DNA of 64,000 nt, taken from NCBI GenBank assembly GCA_022036555.1, contig CM039126.1, positions 4,096,213 to 4,160,212 on the forward strand, read 5' to 3'. This document shows, in pieces, positions 1 to 10,326 of the stretch. This DNA comes from Microstegium vimineum (lineage: Eukaryota; Streptophyta; Magnoliopsida; Poales; Poaceae). The translations under genes were made by a program, and so were the position numbers. How positions within the stretch are numbered: position 1 is the stretch's first letter; the number at the start of each line of letters is the position of its first letter. Under the pieces are notes generated by a model that had not been told where the DNA came from, searched no databases, and worked only from the letters and a program-made list of their open reading frames with translations.

Positions 1-1690
1 GAAGCAGTAGTGTATCAGAGAAAGGGACTGACAATTTATCATGGTTTGTCGTCGTCACAAACTGTCGGTCGGTAGTCTTGCTTCTAGTTGGTCGGCGCTC
101 CTGGTTGACCGGTGACGTCACTCACTCATCTTCGTTCTGTGACCCGTGCGTACTTGGCTGGCCCGGCCCGCCAAAAGATATCGGTAATGCTTTGACACTA
201 ACGTCCGTCATTTTTCGGACGTGGCATCCTATACGTACGTCCGAGTCCTCACGTGGTCCGGCCCAATTCTTATCCCATCATGTGACTCTCGACCACCACT
301 CCTTTTATCTCATCCCGTGACTCTATCCTTATCCGCTCGACCGCTCCTGCCGTGACCCCCGAGATCTAGTGATTCCGCTGCCGCCCGTGACCCCCCGAGA
401 GTGATTCCGCTGCCACCCAGTCGGTCGCTGCTTGCGCGCCCCCACCTACCATTGTTGGCCGCTGCCTTCGCGCCTCAGCGCTCATCACCGAACCAAGCTG
501 CGCGCGTGGCCACGACGTCGACCGCTGCCATGCGCCTCCGCCATGAGCGCCGATCCTGAGCTGCTCGAGAGGCACCCAGGCGGCGGCAGCGCTACATGCT
601 CTTGGCTACCCTGCCGGCCTCTTCCTTCGCCGCCTCGCTTAGGTCTGGCAGCTGGCGCTCGACACCGTTCTCGGGCTGCGCGCGTGGCCACCACTCTGGC
701 CGCTGCCCGCGCCTCTGCCTAGGCCTGGCGCTCGTCATCGAGCCTGGCTACGCGTGTCATGGTGTGGCCGCACATCCGTCGGTCCCCTCTTTTCTTCATG
801 TTGCAGCCGATAAAATTTGATGTTTCAGTAACCTTGTTTTGATGTTGCAACAAGTAATAATTCTTTATTGCATTAGTCTTTTTTCTGATGTTGCATCTCG
901 CATTGCAGTACCTTTTTCCTTGATGTTGCAACAAGTAATATTCTTTTGTTGCATTAGTTTTTTTTTTCTGATGTCGCATCTCACGTTCCAGTAATATTTG
1001 TTCCATGTTGCAGTAGCTTTGTTCTCATGTTGCAACAGTAATCCTTCTAATGTTGCATCTGATATTGCTCCGTGTGGTAACATACCTTCACATAGAAATT
1101 TTCTCATTGGACATTTAGGGGTGATTGGAACGCGTGGGGATGAGGCGTTGAGGACAACAAGACGTGCAGGGATGGTGGTGCGGCCAGGGATGGCGACGCG
1201 ACGTGGCACGGCGGGGGCCGCAAGTAGCTCGCGACGCGTCCAAGGATGGCGACGCGACGTGGCACGACGAGGCCGCGAGTAGTTCGCGGCGCGTCCAGAG
1301 ATGCGATGGGACGTGGCATGGCGGGGGCCACGAGTAGATGCGGGGGCGTGCTCATTCTATTGTATCGGATACCTGCTCTTTTAATTATTTGTGTTGTTTA
1401 TTCGATTGGGTGGTTCTTGTTATTTTAATTACACGGCCCCGAGGCCCGTCCGGACGCATGCTCGCGCCGGACGTCCGGGCGCTAGTGGCGCCCGAAAGAT
1501 ATATATGGACACAAAGTCACTAGCGCAAGTAGCCCCGGGCCCAGCCTTTTTATGCTGTGTTGAAGGTGTCATGATAATCTTGGGCCGGGCTGGGCTTAGA
1601 TTTATATCTAAAGTCAAAGTTCAAATTAGGAAAAAGCCCAGGTAGCTTATACGGCTTATTTACCCTAGAATAATTTGTTATTCTACACAT
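1..1690 (+). repeat. Repeat X, copy 1, interrupted by an insertion
   Basis: Bases 1-181 and 1495-1690 together match, in reverse complement, the uninterrupted stretch at about 7662-7300. The shared parts include the CATGGTTTGTCGTCGTCAC block near 40-58, the CCAAAAGATAT block near 171-181, and the GGAAAAAGCCCAGGTAGC block near 1628. The copy runs off the left edge of the window, so its outer end is not visible. The two X copies face each other on either side of the left P450 gene, like very long inverted ends. I see no coding sequence in it and cannot name the family. Confidence 0.6.
182..1494. mobile_element. 1.3-kb insertion in repeat X with an 8-bp target duplication
   Basis: The 8-mer AAAGATAT occurs at 174-181 and again at 1495-1502, while the uninterrupted X copy near 7455 has it once; this marks an insertion of 1313 bp. 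An 8-bp duplication is typical of hAT elements. The ends (CGGTAATGC; GGCGCCCG) form only a poor inverted repeat, so the class is uncertain. The inside holds a GC-rich half (about 430-780) and a half with many degenerate GATGTTGCA words (about 800-1060). Short open frames here have no recognisable product. Confidence 0.55.
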
Positions 1691-2054
1691 GTATATTTGT
1701 TTAGAAAGGACGGCAAAAGTGCTTTACCATGATTTATATTAGAAGAATAAAATAAAACAAGAGTTTACCCAGTTTCTAATCAGAAACTAGACCTAAAACC
1801 CCTTATACAACTAGAAGTACAACAATTCGACGGAAACAACTCCGACACATCAACTCGATGTAAATAAATGATTAATGATCATGAAAACCATTAAAAGTGA
1901 ATGAAAAATTACAGAATAATTGCACAACAGTAATGCACTTAATATTACACACCTGCACGTTCAACTAACGTTGGCTGAAACTGAAAGCCTGAGGCCAAGA
2001 ACAAACGATGGTCACCACGCACGAGAATGTGTTGTGTGTAGGCGTACAAGCTAG
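1691..2054. other. 3' flank of the left P450, shared with the right arm
   Basis: No gene seen. This stretch matches the reverse complement of about 16665-17120, downstream of the other P450 copy, including the TTTTGCCGTCCTTTCTAA block at the outer limit. Homology between the arms stops at about 1690/17125, where repeat X takes over on the left. Confidence 0.6.
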
Positions 2055-4077
2055 CTAGAGGCTTGGGCAAGAAGAAGCAGGCTGCATGGCCACGGCGCGC
2101 AGTGGAGTCTTCTTCCGCACAACGAGTCCAGGGGTTTCCTCCATGTCGTCGTCCAGCAGTTCCTTGTCCTCCTCCGCCGGCAGCGCCGCCCAGTCGAACC
2201 GGCCGAAAAGGTTGGCGAGCGCGAGGTCCACCATAGACATGGCGAGGTTAAGCCCCGGGCACATCCTTCGGCCGGAGCCGAACGGGATGAGATCGAAATG
2301 CTGGCCGCGGAAGTCCACGCCGCTGCCGACGAACCTCTCGGGGTGGAACTCCTCCGACGAGTCCCCCCAGACCGTCGGGTCCCTGCCGATAGCCCACGCG
2401 TTCACGATCACCATGGTGTTGCTCGGCACGTCGTACCGCTTGGCGAGCCGCGTTGCCCGCATCGACTCGTGCGGCAGCAGTAGCGGCCCTGGCGTGTGCA
2501 GCCGCAGCGTCTCCTTCACCACCGCTCTCAGGTACTCCATTCCCGGCAAGTCTCGTTCCGTGACCACCATCATCGTCATCGGGGACGACGAGGACGAGGA
2601 CGAGGACGAGGACGACTTGTCGTCTCCGTTGCTGCGGCTCATGGCGGCCGTCGTCATGGCTGCTGCTTTCCTTTGCCTTACCTCTTGCTGCAGCTTCTGC
2701 ATGGCTCCCTTGTTGTGGAGTAGCTCTGCCATTGCCCATTTCAGGACAACGATTACTGACTCTGTCCCGGCGCCAAATAGGTCCTGCAATTGCATGCACA
2801 CGTCACGTAAAACAATGCACGTGATTGCTGCATGCATGCATGCATGAGTTATTAGGTACTTCCTCTCTCTCAAATTGTAAATCATTACAAGAATCTTGGA
2901 GAGTCAAAGTTTATAAAGTTTAATTAAAATTTATATAATATAATCATAACATATTTGATACTAACTAAGTATTATTAAATTCTTTATTGGTTATATTTTC
3001 ATACTATATCTAATTGATGTCATAAATCTTTATGTTTTTTCTATAATTTTTAGTCAAACTTAAAATGTTTTTGACTCTCCAAGGTTCTTGGAATTTGAAA
3101 TGGAGGTAGTACCTCTGAGAGTGCCTTGACGGTGTCCCTGTCAAGACGCCGAACCGACCCAACGGGTTCCTTCATCAGAGACAGCAACACATGCACGAAG
3201 GCATCGTGCGTTTCGCCGCGTCGTCGTCCCGGGGACGACATCATCATCTCCCTGTCGGCGTCGTCCACGATCTCGTCGAGGATGCGGTCGATGCTCCGGA
3301 ACGCTCGCCGCGCCCTGGCGTCGGTGCAGTCGACGGCGCTCACCCACGACAGCCACGGGATGCAGTCGCCGACGCGGAAGGAGCCCAGCATGAGCACGCT
3401 CTCCTCCACCAGCGCGTCAAGCTTGGCGCGCCACCCCTCAGCTCGTCGCCGGCGGCCCGCGTCCCTATCACGATCCGCCCGACCATGTCCTTGGTGAAGT
3501 CGCTGAGGACCTCGCTGAGGCGCCCAACGCCACTGCCGCCGCCGGATTCCACCTCCACTCTCCGAAGCAGCGCCTGCACCTCCTGCTCCCTCACATGGCG
3601 GTACGCCCGCACCTTGGACGGGCACAGGAGGTGGCTGACGGCGAGCTTGCGCAGGCGTGCCCAGTGCGGGCCGTAGGGCGCGAAGGCGACGTCGGTGCAG
3701 CCGTAGAAGAGCGTGCTCGGGACGGAGAACAACGTGGCGGCGGGACGGTTGGCGAACACGTGGTCCTGCTCCTGCAGCACCTCCCGCGCCGCGTCCGCGG
3801 AGGAGATGACGATAGCAGGCACCGTGCCCAGGTTGATGCGCATGACGGGGCCGTGCGCCGTCGCGAGCGCGCGCAGGGAGGGGTGTGGGAACCTGCCGAG
3901 CTGGTGGAGGTTGCCGACGATTGGGAGCCTCCATGGGGAAGGCGGGTGGCGATGTGGTCCCCCGCTGCGACGGTTAGCGTTCAGTACTGCGAGGCATGAG
4001 ATGACTACGACGATGGTCACGGCGAGGAGAGCAGCGGCCTGCATGGGCGACGATGATGCCGTCGTCTCCGTCAACAT
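2055..4077 (-). pseudogene. CYP71-clan cytochrome P450, left copy, one frameshift
   Basis: An ER-anchored, A-type plant P450 monooxygenase; the substrate cannot be told. Exon 1 is 4077-3113 and exon 2 is 2783-2055, joined by a phase-0 intron. Visible parts in order are an N-terminal membrane helix, a proline-rich hinge before LPIVGNL, the K-helix ETLR, the FHPERF motif, and an intact heme loop FGSGRRMCPG. Exon 1 carries a one-base loss after DELRG (near 3436, residue about 214). The frame before it and the frame after it (WRAKLDALVEES) are both clearly P450. With one base added, the length would be 564 residues, longer than the usual 500 or so, partly because of a serine run and an acidic stretch. 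The I-helix reads AGTES, with Ser where most family members have Thr. The start is the ATG before LTETTASS, matching MFTETATSS in the other copy. It may be a pseudogene; an assembly error is less likely because the paralogue shares the lesion. Confidence 0.85.
2859..3109. mobile_element. Stowaway-type MITE in the left P450 intron
   Basis: A 251-bp foldback element with ends CTTCCTCTCTCTCAAATTG and, on the other strand, CTACCTCCATTTCAAATTC, flanked by TA at 2857-2858 and 3110-3111. It belongs to the same family as the copies at 9246, 17786 and 29204. The right P450 copy lacks it. Its TA overlaps the intron's 5' splice site, so it has replaced donor positions +4 onward. Confidence 0.85.
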
Positions 4078-5790
4078 GGCGGCGCTGCGCTAGCTTCTGG
4101 TTGGGGGTTAGTTGTGCTCTCCGATCCAGCAGTGGCGCTGATGTCTGCATGTGCAGCACAATATACCTATTTATATCCGAAGAAGAAGAAGATACGACAG
4201 TACTACTAGTACAGCACTGTTCCATGCTCAATAAATCATCACCTCGATCGTGATTCATTCATCTTCCACGTGCTGTTGTTGCTGGTGTCAACGTAAGGAA
4301 TGGCGTCATGCATGCATGCGCTGTCTTTCTGCGTTCTTCAAATGCCGCGCATGGTTCCCGGGATCAGGCCGGGTTGATCTCGCCGGCGATATGGTGGCAA
4401 TGCATGGAGAATTGGTTCGTTCCCATGGGGGAGAAGAAGCACGGGTACTAAAGTGATCTTTACTGACCCTGTCAGATCGAATCGATTTCTAGAGGAAGGT
4501 ATAGCAACCGACCTTCGTCTATGTCTAAAATAAATTCTCCACCTTTAGCAACGGCTATACACAGCTATGTCTGTAAATATGTATACATAAACTGGTTAAC
4601 ATATCGGATACCTCTGGAAATCAATTTTCACTATAAAAATAAATAATTTTGGGAGACATAGCTCTTTAACAAACAGAGGTGGGTACACCTAGCGACCACC
4701 TTCGTAAATGGTCAAGGGGGCTCTAGAAAATTGGATGTCTCATGCAGATGTTCTCAAACGATCATCTCTAAAAAAACATCCATAAAGAGAGGTGATCACC
4801 TTTGTCTCCGTATTTTTAGATCTGGACATATTAAGATGGTCTTAAGATGCTCATCTCTATATAGATAGTTATATAAAAAAAATCACTAGTTTTCATATAA
4901 ATTTATGTGAAGATAAACTTTTTATATGATCTATAAGTTTGTAGTTGAATAGTTTTTTTTTAAAAAAAAAAACATTGTACTAGATCCAACCACACGGTAT
5001 ATATAGAAAGGCGTTTATTAATGCACTTTGTTTTTAGTATATAGGAAGCGCTTCGAAGCAGAGAGGCCTACGCGCCAACTACACGTACAGTTGGGTCACT
5101 GTATCCATCTAGCGAGTAGAGTATGTGTTATTTGTGTATGGGTAACGTGGGCGTGTATACAAATTAATGCTAGAGGATGACCACCGATGGATCGAATAGT
5201 TAGATGGTTTTATTAAAGATTTTTGTCCACTCCATCGTCTTAGAATTCAATCTAAATCTTTTTTTTGTTTCATCCTTTCATTGCCATGTCCATTTTTTAT
5301 ATAAATTAATGCAACAACATGATACATGCAACTATTTTTTTAAGAAAGTCACAGCAACATTATTAGTATACCAATATGAATAAGATCATGATCATCATGG
5401 CCCCATGCTGTATAAAATAATTTGCATAAACAAAGGTCTCTGGATCACTGTAGTATACATCGAGTTGGTAAAAATCAATGGATAAATTTAAGATTTAGCC
5501 AAACTCTAAAATAAAAAACCATGCAAAAAAAAACAAAAAAAAACTCCAACAATATTTTTAGTACAGCATGCAAGCTATATTTAGCATACGAGAACTCCGG
5601 GATAGATGATTTGTTATTTTAGCAAATTAAATACAGTAGTTGTTGGACTCTTTTTTCTGTCCCAGAATAGCCAAATATATGATACATAACATGGATAACT
5701 TTTCTGTGGGAGTTGGTCAAAATAAATCCACTTTTCTATAAGTTGTTTGGTAAAATAACTTCTCTTGATCATAACAAATTGGATGAAATC
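4078..5790. repeat. Left arm of the inverted duplication, P450 upstream side
   Basis: No gene seen. The stretch pairs in reverse complement with the right arm in several blocks: 4255-4350 with about 14505-14600, 4440-4520 with about 13290-13350, 4640-4870 with about 12745-12960, 4990-5160 with about 11700-11890, 5158-5430 with about 11165-11435, and 5700-5790 with about 10130-10210. The right arm is much longer because of later insertions. The 4640-4870 part has short GAGGTGATCACC-like repeats that may be relics of a CACTA-type element. A TATA-like TATTTATATCC lies near 4167 on the P450 side. Confidence 0.7.
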
Positions 5791-7087
5791 ATGATATTGT
5801 CTTATTTTGTATTTCTTCTAATTTTCTTTTTCTTCCCTACGGTGGCATTTATTTCTTTCCTTCCCCGCCTCCGCATCTCCATGCTTGGTGTCAGCATGCC
5901 CCAGCGTTCGTGTCCGCATCCGTCTCCTTGCGTCCGCGCCCGCATTCTGGCTCAGCCCCTGCCCAACATCATCCTCAGTTCCTCACTGTCCTAGCCCTGG
6001 CGACAAGCCCCAACTCTGCCCCCATCACCAGTGCCCCAGCGACCCGGCCCAGCTCTGGCCCTGGTGACTCCGCTCCTACCCCATCCTCGGCACAGGGACA
6101 AAGCAAGCCAAGGCCACCCTGGATGTCATGTGTGTAGGAAGAAGCAGGGAAAGCTACTTTTTTTTTGCTTCTTCTCTTTCTCCTCGCCCCTCTTAGCGTG
6201 ATTTGCGGAGCTTCGTCGATGAAATGGAGCAGGGGAGGTCCGTTTCTCCAGTGCTCATCTAAAGCGGCTCGTGAAGTGCTACGAAATAGGCCCTTAGCTA
6301 TAAGTGCATTGATAGATAGGGCGGCCAACACCAGTTCTAATCACTATACTGCATATTTTGTTGAGAGGATTTTCACCTTTGGTGTAATTAAAATCATCGG
6401 TTATATGTATCACTGCTGATTTAAAATAAAAATGATGGAAAAATCATTTCACTGCTGGTCTAAGAAAAATCGATAGTAAAAATGCATTTTATCACCATTT
6501 CATGAGGGGCCCTGATGATGACACCCTTCTTGAGGGTGTGTTTCGCACACAAAACTGGTTCCAATTCTTTTGAAAATAAGTAGAAATCATGTCAAAGAGC
6601 ATATAGGTGACAGATTTCTAGCAGAAATGACTACAAGTGATTCTCTTTTTTTTTTGCCTATAAATGTGAAACATTGAAAATGTGAGTTTCATAGTGATTC
6701 TAATTCTGCAATCAATCAGTCTAATGATTTGAACTCATTGTATGAACCATTTCTACATAAATCTAGATCCTTACCAAACATGCCCTAAGGCTTTGCATGC
6801 GCCTGCACACCCTCTCACCACGAATAGGTTGTGCTTTCTCGTGGTGTCTGGTACTACGTACTACTATACAAATGATTTTGTGAAGCAGTACACTTTTATT
6901 TTCCAAGGCGAGCAGGCTGGGCGGCCTCGTCCGTTAATGGTTGGCAGGGTTGTCGTCCGAGCCGCCTCAATTAAGGATTAATAGAGGCGGGCAACATTAG
7001 GTGACCGTCTCTGTTAATTCATTAACCGACGTCCATTAGTCGATTATTTTCACAGGCGGTCATTCTAAGTCCGCCTTGGTTAATGAT
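5791..7087. mobile_element. About 1.3-kb insertion present only in the left arm
   Basis: In the right arm the block ending near 10130 runs straight into the repeat-X tail, whereas here about 1.3 kb separates them. The inserted DNA has a GC-rich section (5860-6130) and, near 6900-7085, repeated GAGGCGG and TTAATTAAC-like words suggesting a CACTA-type subterminal region. I could not place exact ends or a target duplication. No coding sequence is recognisable. Confidence 0.4.
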
Positions 7088-7662
7088 TGCCAGGCTTTTT
7101 TTAAAAAAAAAGGTTATTATCTTTTGTACATATGGTGTTAATTGTTTTTCCTAACCTATCAAAATAATGATGAAAATTTTAAGTTGTCTTTTAACATATA
7201 GTATGATGTCATATATCAACTCATGAAAATGAAAACTAAAATTTAACATACACGCAGACAATAGAAATAACAAATTTTGCTAGGGTAGATAGGATTTATG
7301 AGTTACCTGGGCTTTTTCCTAATTTCAACTTTGTTTTTAGATATAAATTTAGGCCCTGCCCGGCCCGAGATTATCATGACACCTGCAGCACAGCATAAAA
7401 AGGCCAAGCCCGGGCTACTTGGTACTTGCCAGTGACTTTGTGTCCATATATATCTTTTGGCGGGCCGGGCCAGCCGAGGACGCACGTGTCACAGAATGAA
7501 GATGAGTGAGTGACGTCGCCGACTGAATTGGTTTAATTTCACCGGTCAACCAGGAGCGCCGACCAACTAGAAGCAAGACTAACCACAATTTGTGACGACG
7601 ACAAACCATGGTAAATCATCACAGCCCCTTTCTGTGTGATCCACTATATTGCCTCAGCACAT
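7088..7662 (-). repeat. Repeat X, copy 2, uninterrupted and inverted
   Basis: This is the reverse complement of the window's first bases joined to 1495-1690, plus a tail (7088-7320) that also occurs in direct orientation at 9903-10130. It shows the pre-insertion form of the site filled by the 1313-bp insertion in copy 1. It marks the inner boundary of the left arm. Confidence 0.65.
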
Positions 7663-8640
7663 TGCATATTTGCATTGGTACCTACAAGCTCACTCGCACC
7701 ACTGAGTACATACAAGCTCTTATCACCATTCACCAGCGCATTGCATATTTGCATTGGAACTTTTTTTTTTAACTTGCTTCCTCCTCTCTCTCTCGTTCTC
7801 TGCTTCTGTCAGGCTCACATCCACGCGGAGCAGCAGCGGTCATAGCATGCGAACGAGCGCAGCAGTAACGGTGGCCAGCGAAGCACGCAGCCAGGCGCAG
7901 CGGGCCGCGGTGGGCAGGCAGCCGGAGGCGCGGCTGGCGAGCAGGCGCGCAACAGCAGCAGCCCGCGGTGGGCGGGCGAGCGTGCTCAGCTACCGCGGCC
8001 GGTGAGCGGGCGGCCAGCGGCGTGCGGGGAACGGGCGCGGCAGCCGGAGGCGCGGGCGCGACCGCGAGCGGGCGCAGGCAGCCGGCGGCGCGGCGAGCAA
8101 GCGCGCGGCGGGCGCGACCGCGAACACGAGCGCGAGCGGCTGACGGCGAAGAAACTCGTGGTTTCTTCCCAACGGAAAAAGCGTCGTTTCTTCGCGCCTC
8201 GGGTGGAGAGTAGACTCGGTTTCTCAGGAGGAAACGATGTCTAACGATACATGTGTTCTCAGTATAAAAGTTTTGTTATCCCGTAGTAACACCCGTGTAC
8301 GATGCTAGTCTCTTACTATTACTTGCGTGCTGCTTAGTGTCACTCCCTTGTTTCTCTGGTTGTCGTTACTCGCTCCATCATCTCATAGGCCACCTCAAAC
8401 TAATCTAGAAAAAAAAATACTTTCTATATATATAATGATTAATCCAGAACTATAACTCGTACAGAAACCGTCTTATATTTTTTTATTATAGGGACTCCGC
8501 ACTCCTATACTACTCATTTTTTTAAAAAAAAGAAACTATTGCGCCTAAGTATACCAGGACGGAGGGAGTATTCCTCTACCACGGACACACAATATTGGCC
8601 CGTGCAGAGGCAGCTTTTTTTTAAAAAAAAACACTAGTAG
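7663..8640. other. GC-rich spacer without a gene
   Basis: The 19-mer CATTGCATATTTGCATTGG occurs at about 7659 and again at 7739. Bases 7840-8150 are very GC-rich with many CGGAGGCGCGG-type words, followed by a junction with GAAACTCGTGGTTTCTT. Open frames occur on both strands here but look like products of base composition. At 8555-8572 ACGGAGGGAGTA looks like one end of a Stowaway-like MITE. Confidence 0.4.
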
Positions 8641-8954
8641 TAGTTCGGTAGCACACAGATGCCCTTTGCCCACCACATGGTGGCGTGCGTGCCGTGCGTG
8701 CGCCAGGCAGTGCCCAACCCAAACGGCCAAAACCCCAAAACTAATGGCAGCTGGTGGCAAAACGGCAGGAGACACCGGCGGCAAAATGGTGGGCAGAGGA
8801 GGCGCGGAGTACAACGGCCGACGCCGTGCCCGGTGCCCGCCGCATCCATGATCTCCAACCTGCCACGCCACTAGTGGCAGTAGTGGGATACCAGTGGATT
8901 CTGTATAGGAAAGCGTGGTCCGGCCAGGTACCTGGAATAATGGAATCCCACGAG

Positions 8955-8960
8955 CACGTG
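8955..8960. promoter_or_regulatory. G-box upstream of the ENOD93 fragment
   Basis: CACGTG directly followed by ACGTC lies about 170 bp upstream of the TATA box. G-boxes bind bZIP and bHLH factors; that this one is used is inference from its position. Confidence 0.4.
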
Positions 8961-9131
8961 ACGTCCCCGTCTCCGTCTGGCTGGGCTCTCGTCGGGTGCT
9001 TCACCGGCCACTCTGACATGCCTTTTTGCCCCCCGAAACCGAAACCACGTCCGGCCCGCCGGTTCGTCGCCCACCGGCCGGCCACCGCCGATCGTTTGCC
9101 GTTGCCGTCTGTCCCGGCTGCCGATCGGTAC

Positions 9132-9138
9132 TATAAAT
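9132..9138 (+). promoter_or_regulatory. TATA box of the truncated ENOD93 gene
   Basis: TATAAAT in a GC-rich context, followed by a CT-rich leader. The distance to the ATG at 9550 is 418 bp, of which 245 bp is an inserted MITE; without it the spacing is ordinary for a plant promoter plus 5' leader. Confidence 0.55.
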
Positions 9139-9245
9139 TCACGGCCTCCCCAGCCTCTTCCAGCAACCAGCCCTGCTCTGCTCACTCTCTGTCTCTGACT
9201 CTGAGCCAGTGCTGCTGCTACTGCTACTGCGCATCACACATACTA

Positions 9246-9490
9246 CTCCCTCCGTTCTAAATTATACCAAAAATCTTGAAGAGTCAAATTATCTTAACTT
9301 TGACCAAAGTTATATGTCAATATAATCATATTTATGACGTCAACTAAATTTTATTAGATTTGTTATCAATTATATTTTCATAACATGTCTATTTAATATT
9401 ATAAATATTTATAGTTTTTTCTATAATTATTGATTAAACTTGAGATGTTTTGACTCTTCAAGTTTCTTAGAACGTCTTATAATTTGAGAG
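9246..9490. mobile_element. Stowaway-type MITE in the ENOD93 leader
   Basis: A 245-bp element with ends CTCCCTCCGTTCTAAATTAT and, reversed, CTCTCAAATTATAAGACG, flanked by TA at 9244-9245 and 9491-9492. It lies between the TATA box and the start codon, so it would be transcribed as part of the leader. Confidence 0.85.
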
Positions 9491-9549
9491 TACTCCAATA
9501 GCTAGCTTCACGAGCCTCACGAACATAACAGGCTGGATCAAGATACACC

Positions 9550-9879
9550 ATGTCGTCGTCACCTGTGAACCATGCGTCTCTTGACCAGAAGCTTGCCCTC
9601 GCCAAGCGCTGCTCCCGAGGTACTACTGTACATACAAACACCAAACACTGATCCGATCCTATCATCCAGCTAGTACACTGCACTCTTTGTCTTTCGATGA
9701 TGGATGTCTGCTTACTACTGTAGTACTTACTTAGCCGTTGTTCTAGCTAAAATTATTTATACTACTGCCTGAATTCCTAATGCTTGAGTGCATACATGTG
9801 TGACGATGTGCATGCAGAGGCAACCCTGGCAGGGTTCAAGGCAGCAGCTGTCGCGACCGTCGCCTCTGCACTTCCCACC
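9550..9879 (+). pseudogene. ENOD93: Early nodulin 93 (ENOD93), 5' half only
   Basis: ENOD93 encodes a short membrane protein of the ENOD93 family, known in cereals from nitrogen-response studies; it is usually a little over 100 residues. Here exon 1 (9550-9619) and exon 2 (9818-9879) splice in frame (GAG/GTACTA donor, GCAG acceptor). They give 44 residues beginning MSSSPVNHASLDQK, then LALAKRCSRE, and ending VATVASALPT. A proper donor (GTGAGTC) follows exon 2, but about 20 bp later repeat X starts. No exon for the remaining membrane part (expected to begin LASVRM and include WAKANLNP) was found on either strand nearby. The gene is therefore broken at the start of the P450 inverted-duplication arm. 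The family identity comes from recognising the N-terminal sequence. Confidence 0.75.
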
Positions 9880-9902
9880 GTGAGTCTCATCGTTCATCTC
9901 AA

Positions 9903-10130
9903 AAAGCCCAGGTAACTCATAAGTCCTATTTACCCTAGCAGAATTTGTTATTTCTATTGTGTGCGTGTATGTTAAATTTTAGTTTCAATTTTCAAGAGGA
10001 GATATATGACATCATACTCTATGTTAAAAAGCAACTTAACATTTTCACCATTATTTTGATAGGTTAGGAAATTTAATAAAAAGTTAACACCATATATACA
10101 AAAGGTAATAACAATTTTTTAAAAAGGCCC
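9903..10130 (+). repeat. Tail of repeat X at the right-arm inner edge
   Basis: It matches the reverse complement of 7088-7320 and starts abruptly at AAAAAGCCCAGGTAAC inside the broken ENOD93 intron. It continues directly into DNA matching the left arm at 5700-5790, so this is the inner end of the right arm. Confidence 0.65.
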
Positions 10131-10326
10131 GGAAATTTGGTTTGATCAAGAGAAGTTATTTTACCAAACAACTTATAAAAAAAAGTAGATTTATTTTGAC
10201 CCTTAGAGTTGCTTTTTGAGCTAATAAAGCCAATAAGAACTGAGTTGTACCAAATATGTCTTAGTAGACTGGCGACTCGATGTATTCTATAGTGATCCAA
10301 AGACCTTTGTTTATGCAAATTATTTT

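Noticed and set aside
2086..2847. Plus-strand frame of 253 residues over P450 exon 2
   Set aside because: It is the antisense of a clear P450 exon; Ser/Arg-rich shadow.
7840..8245. GC-rich overlapping frames near 8 kb
   Set aside because: All six frames are open because of base composition; Arg/Ala-rich products without domain.
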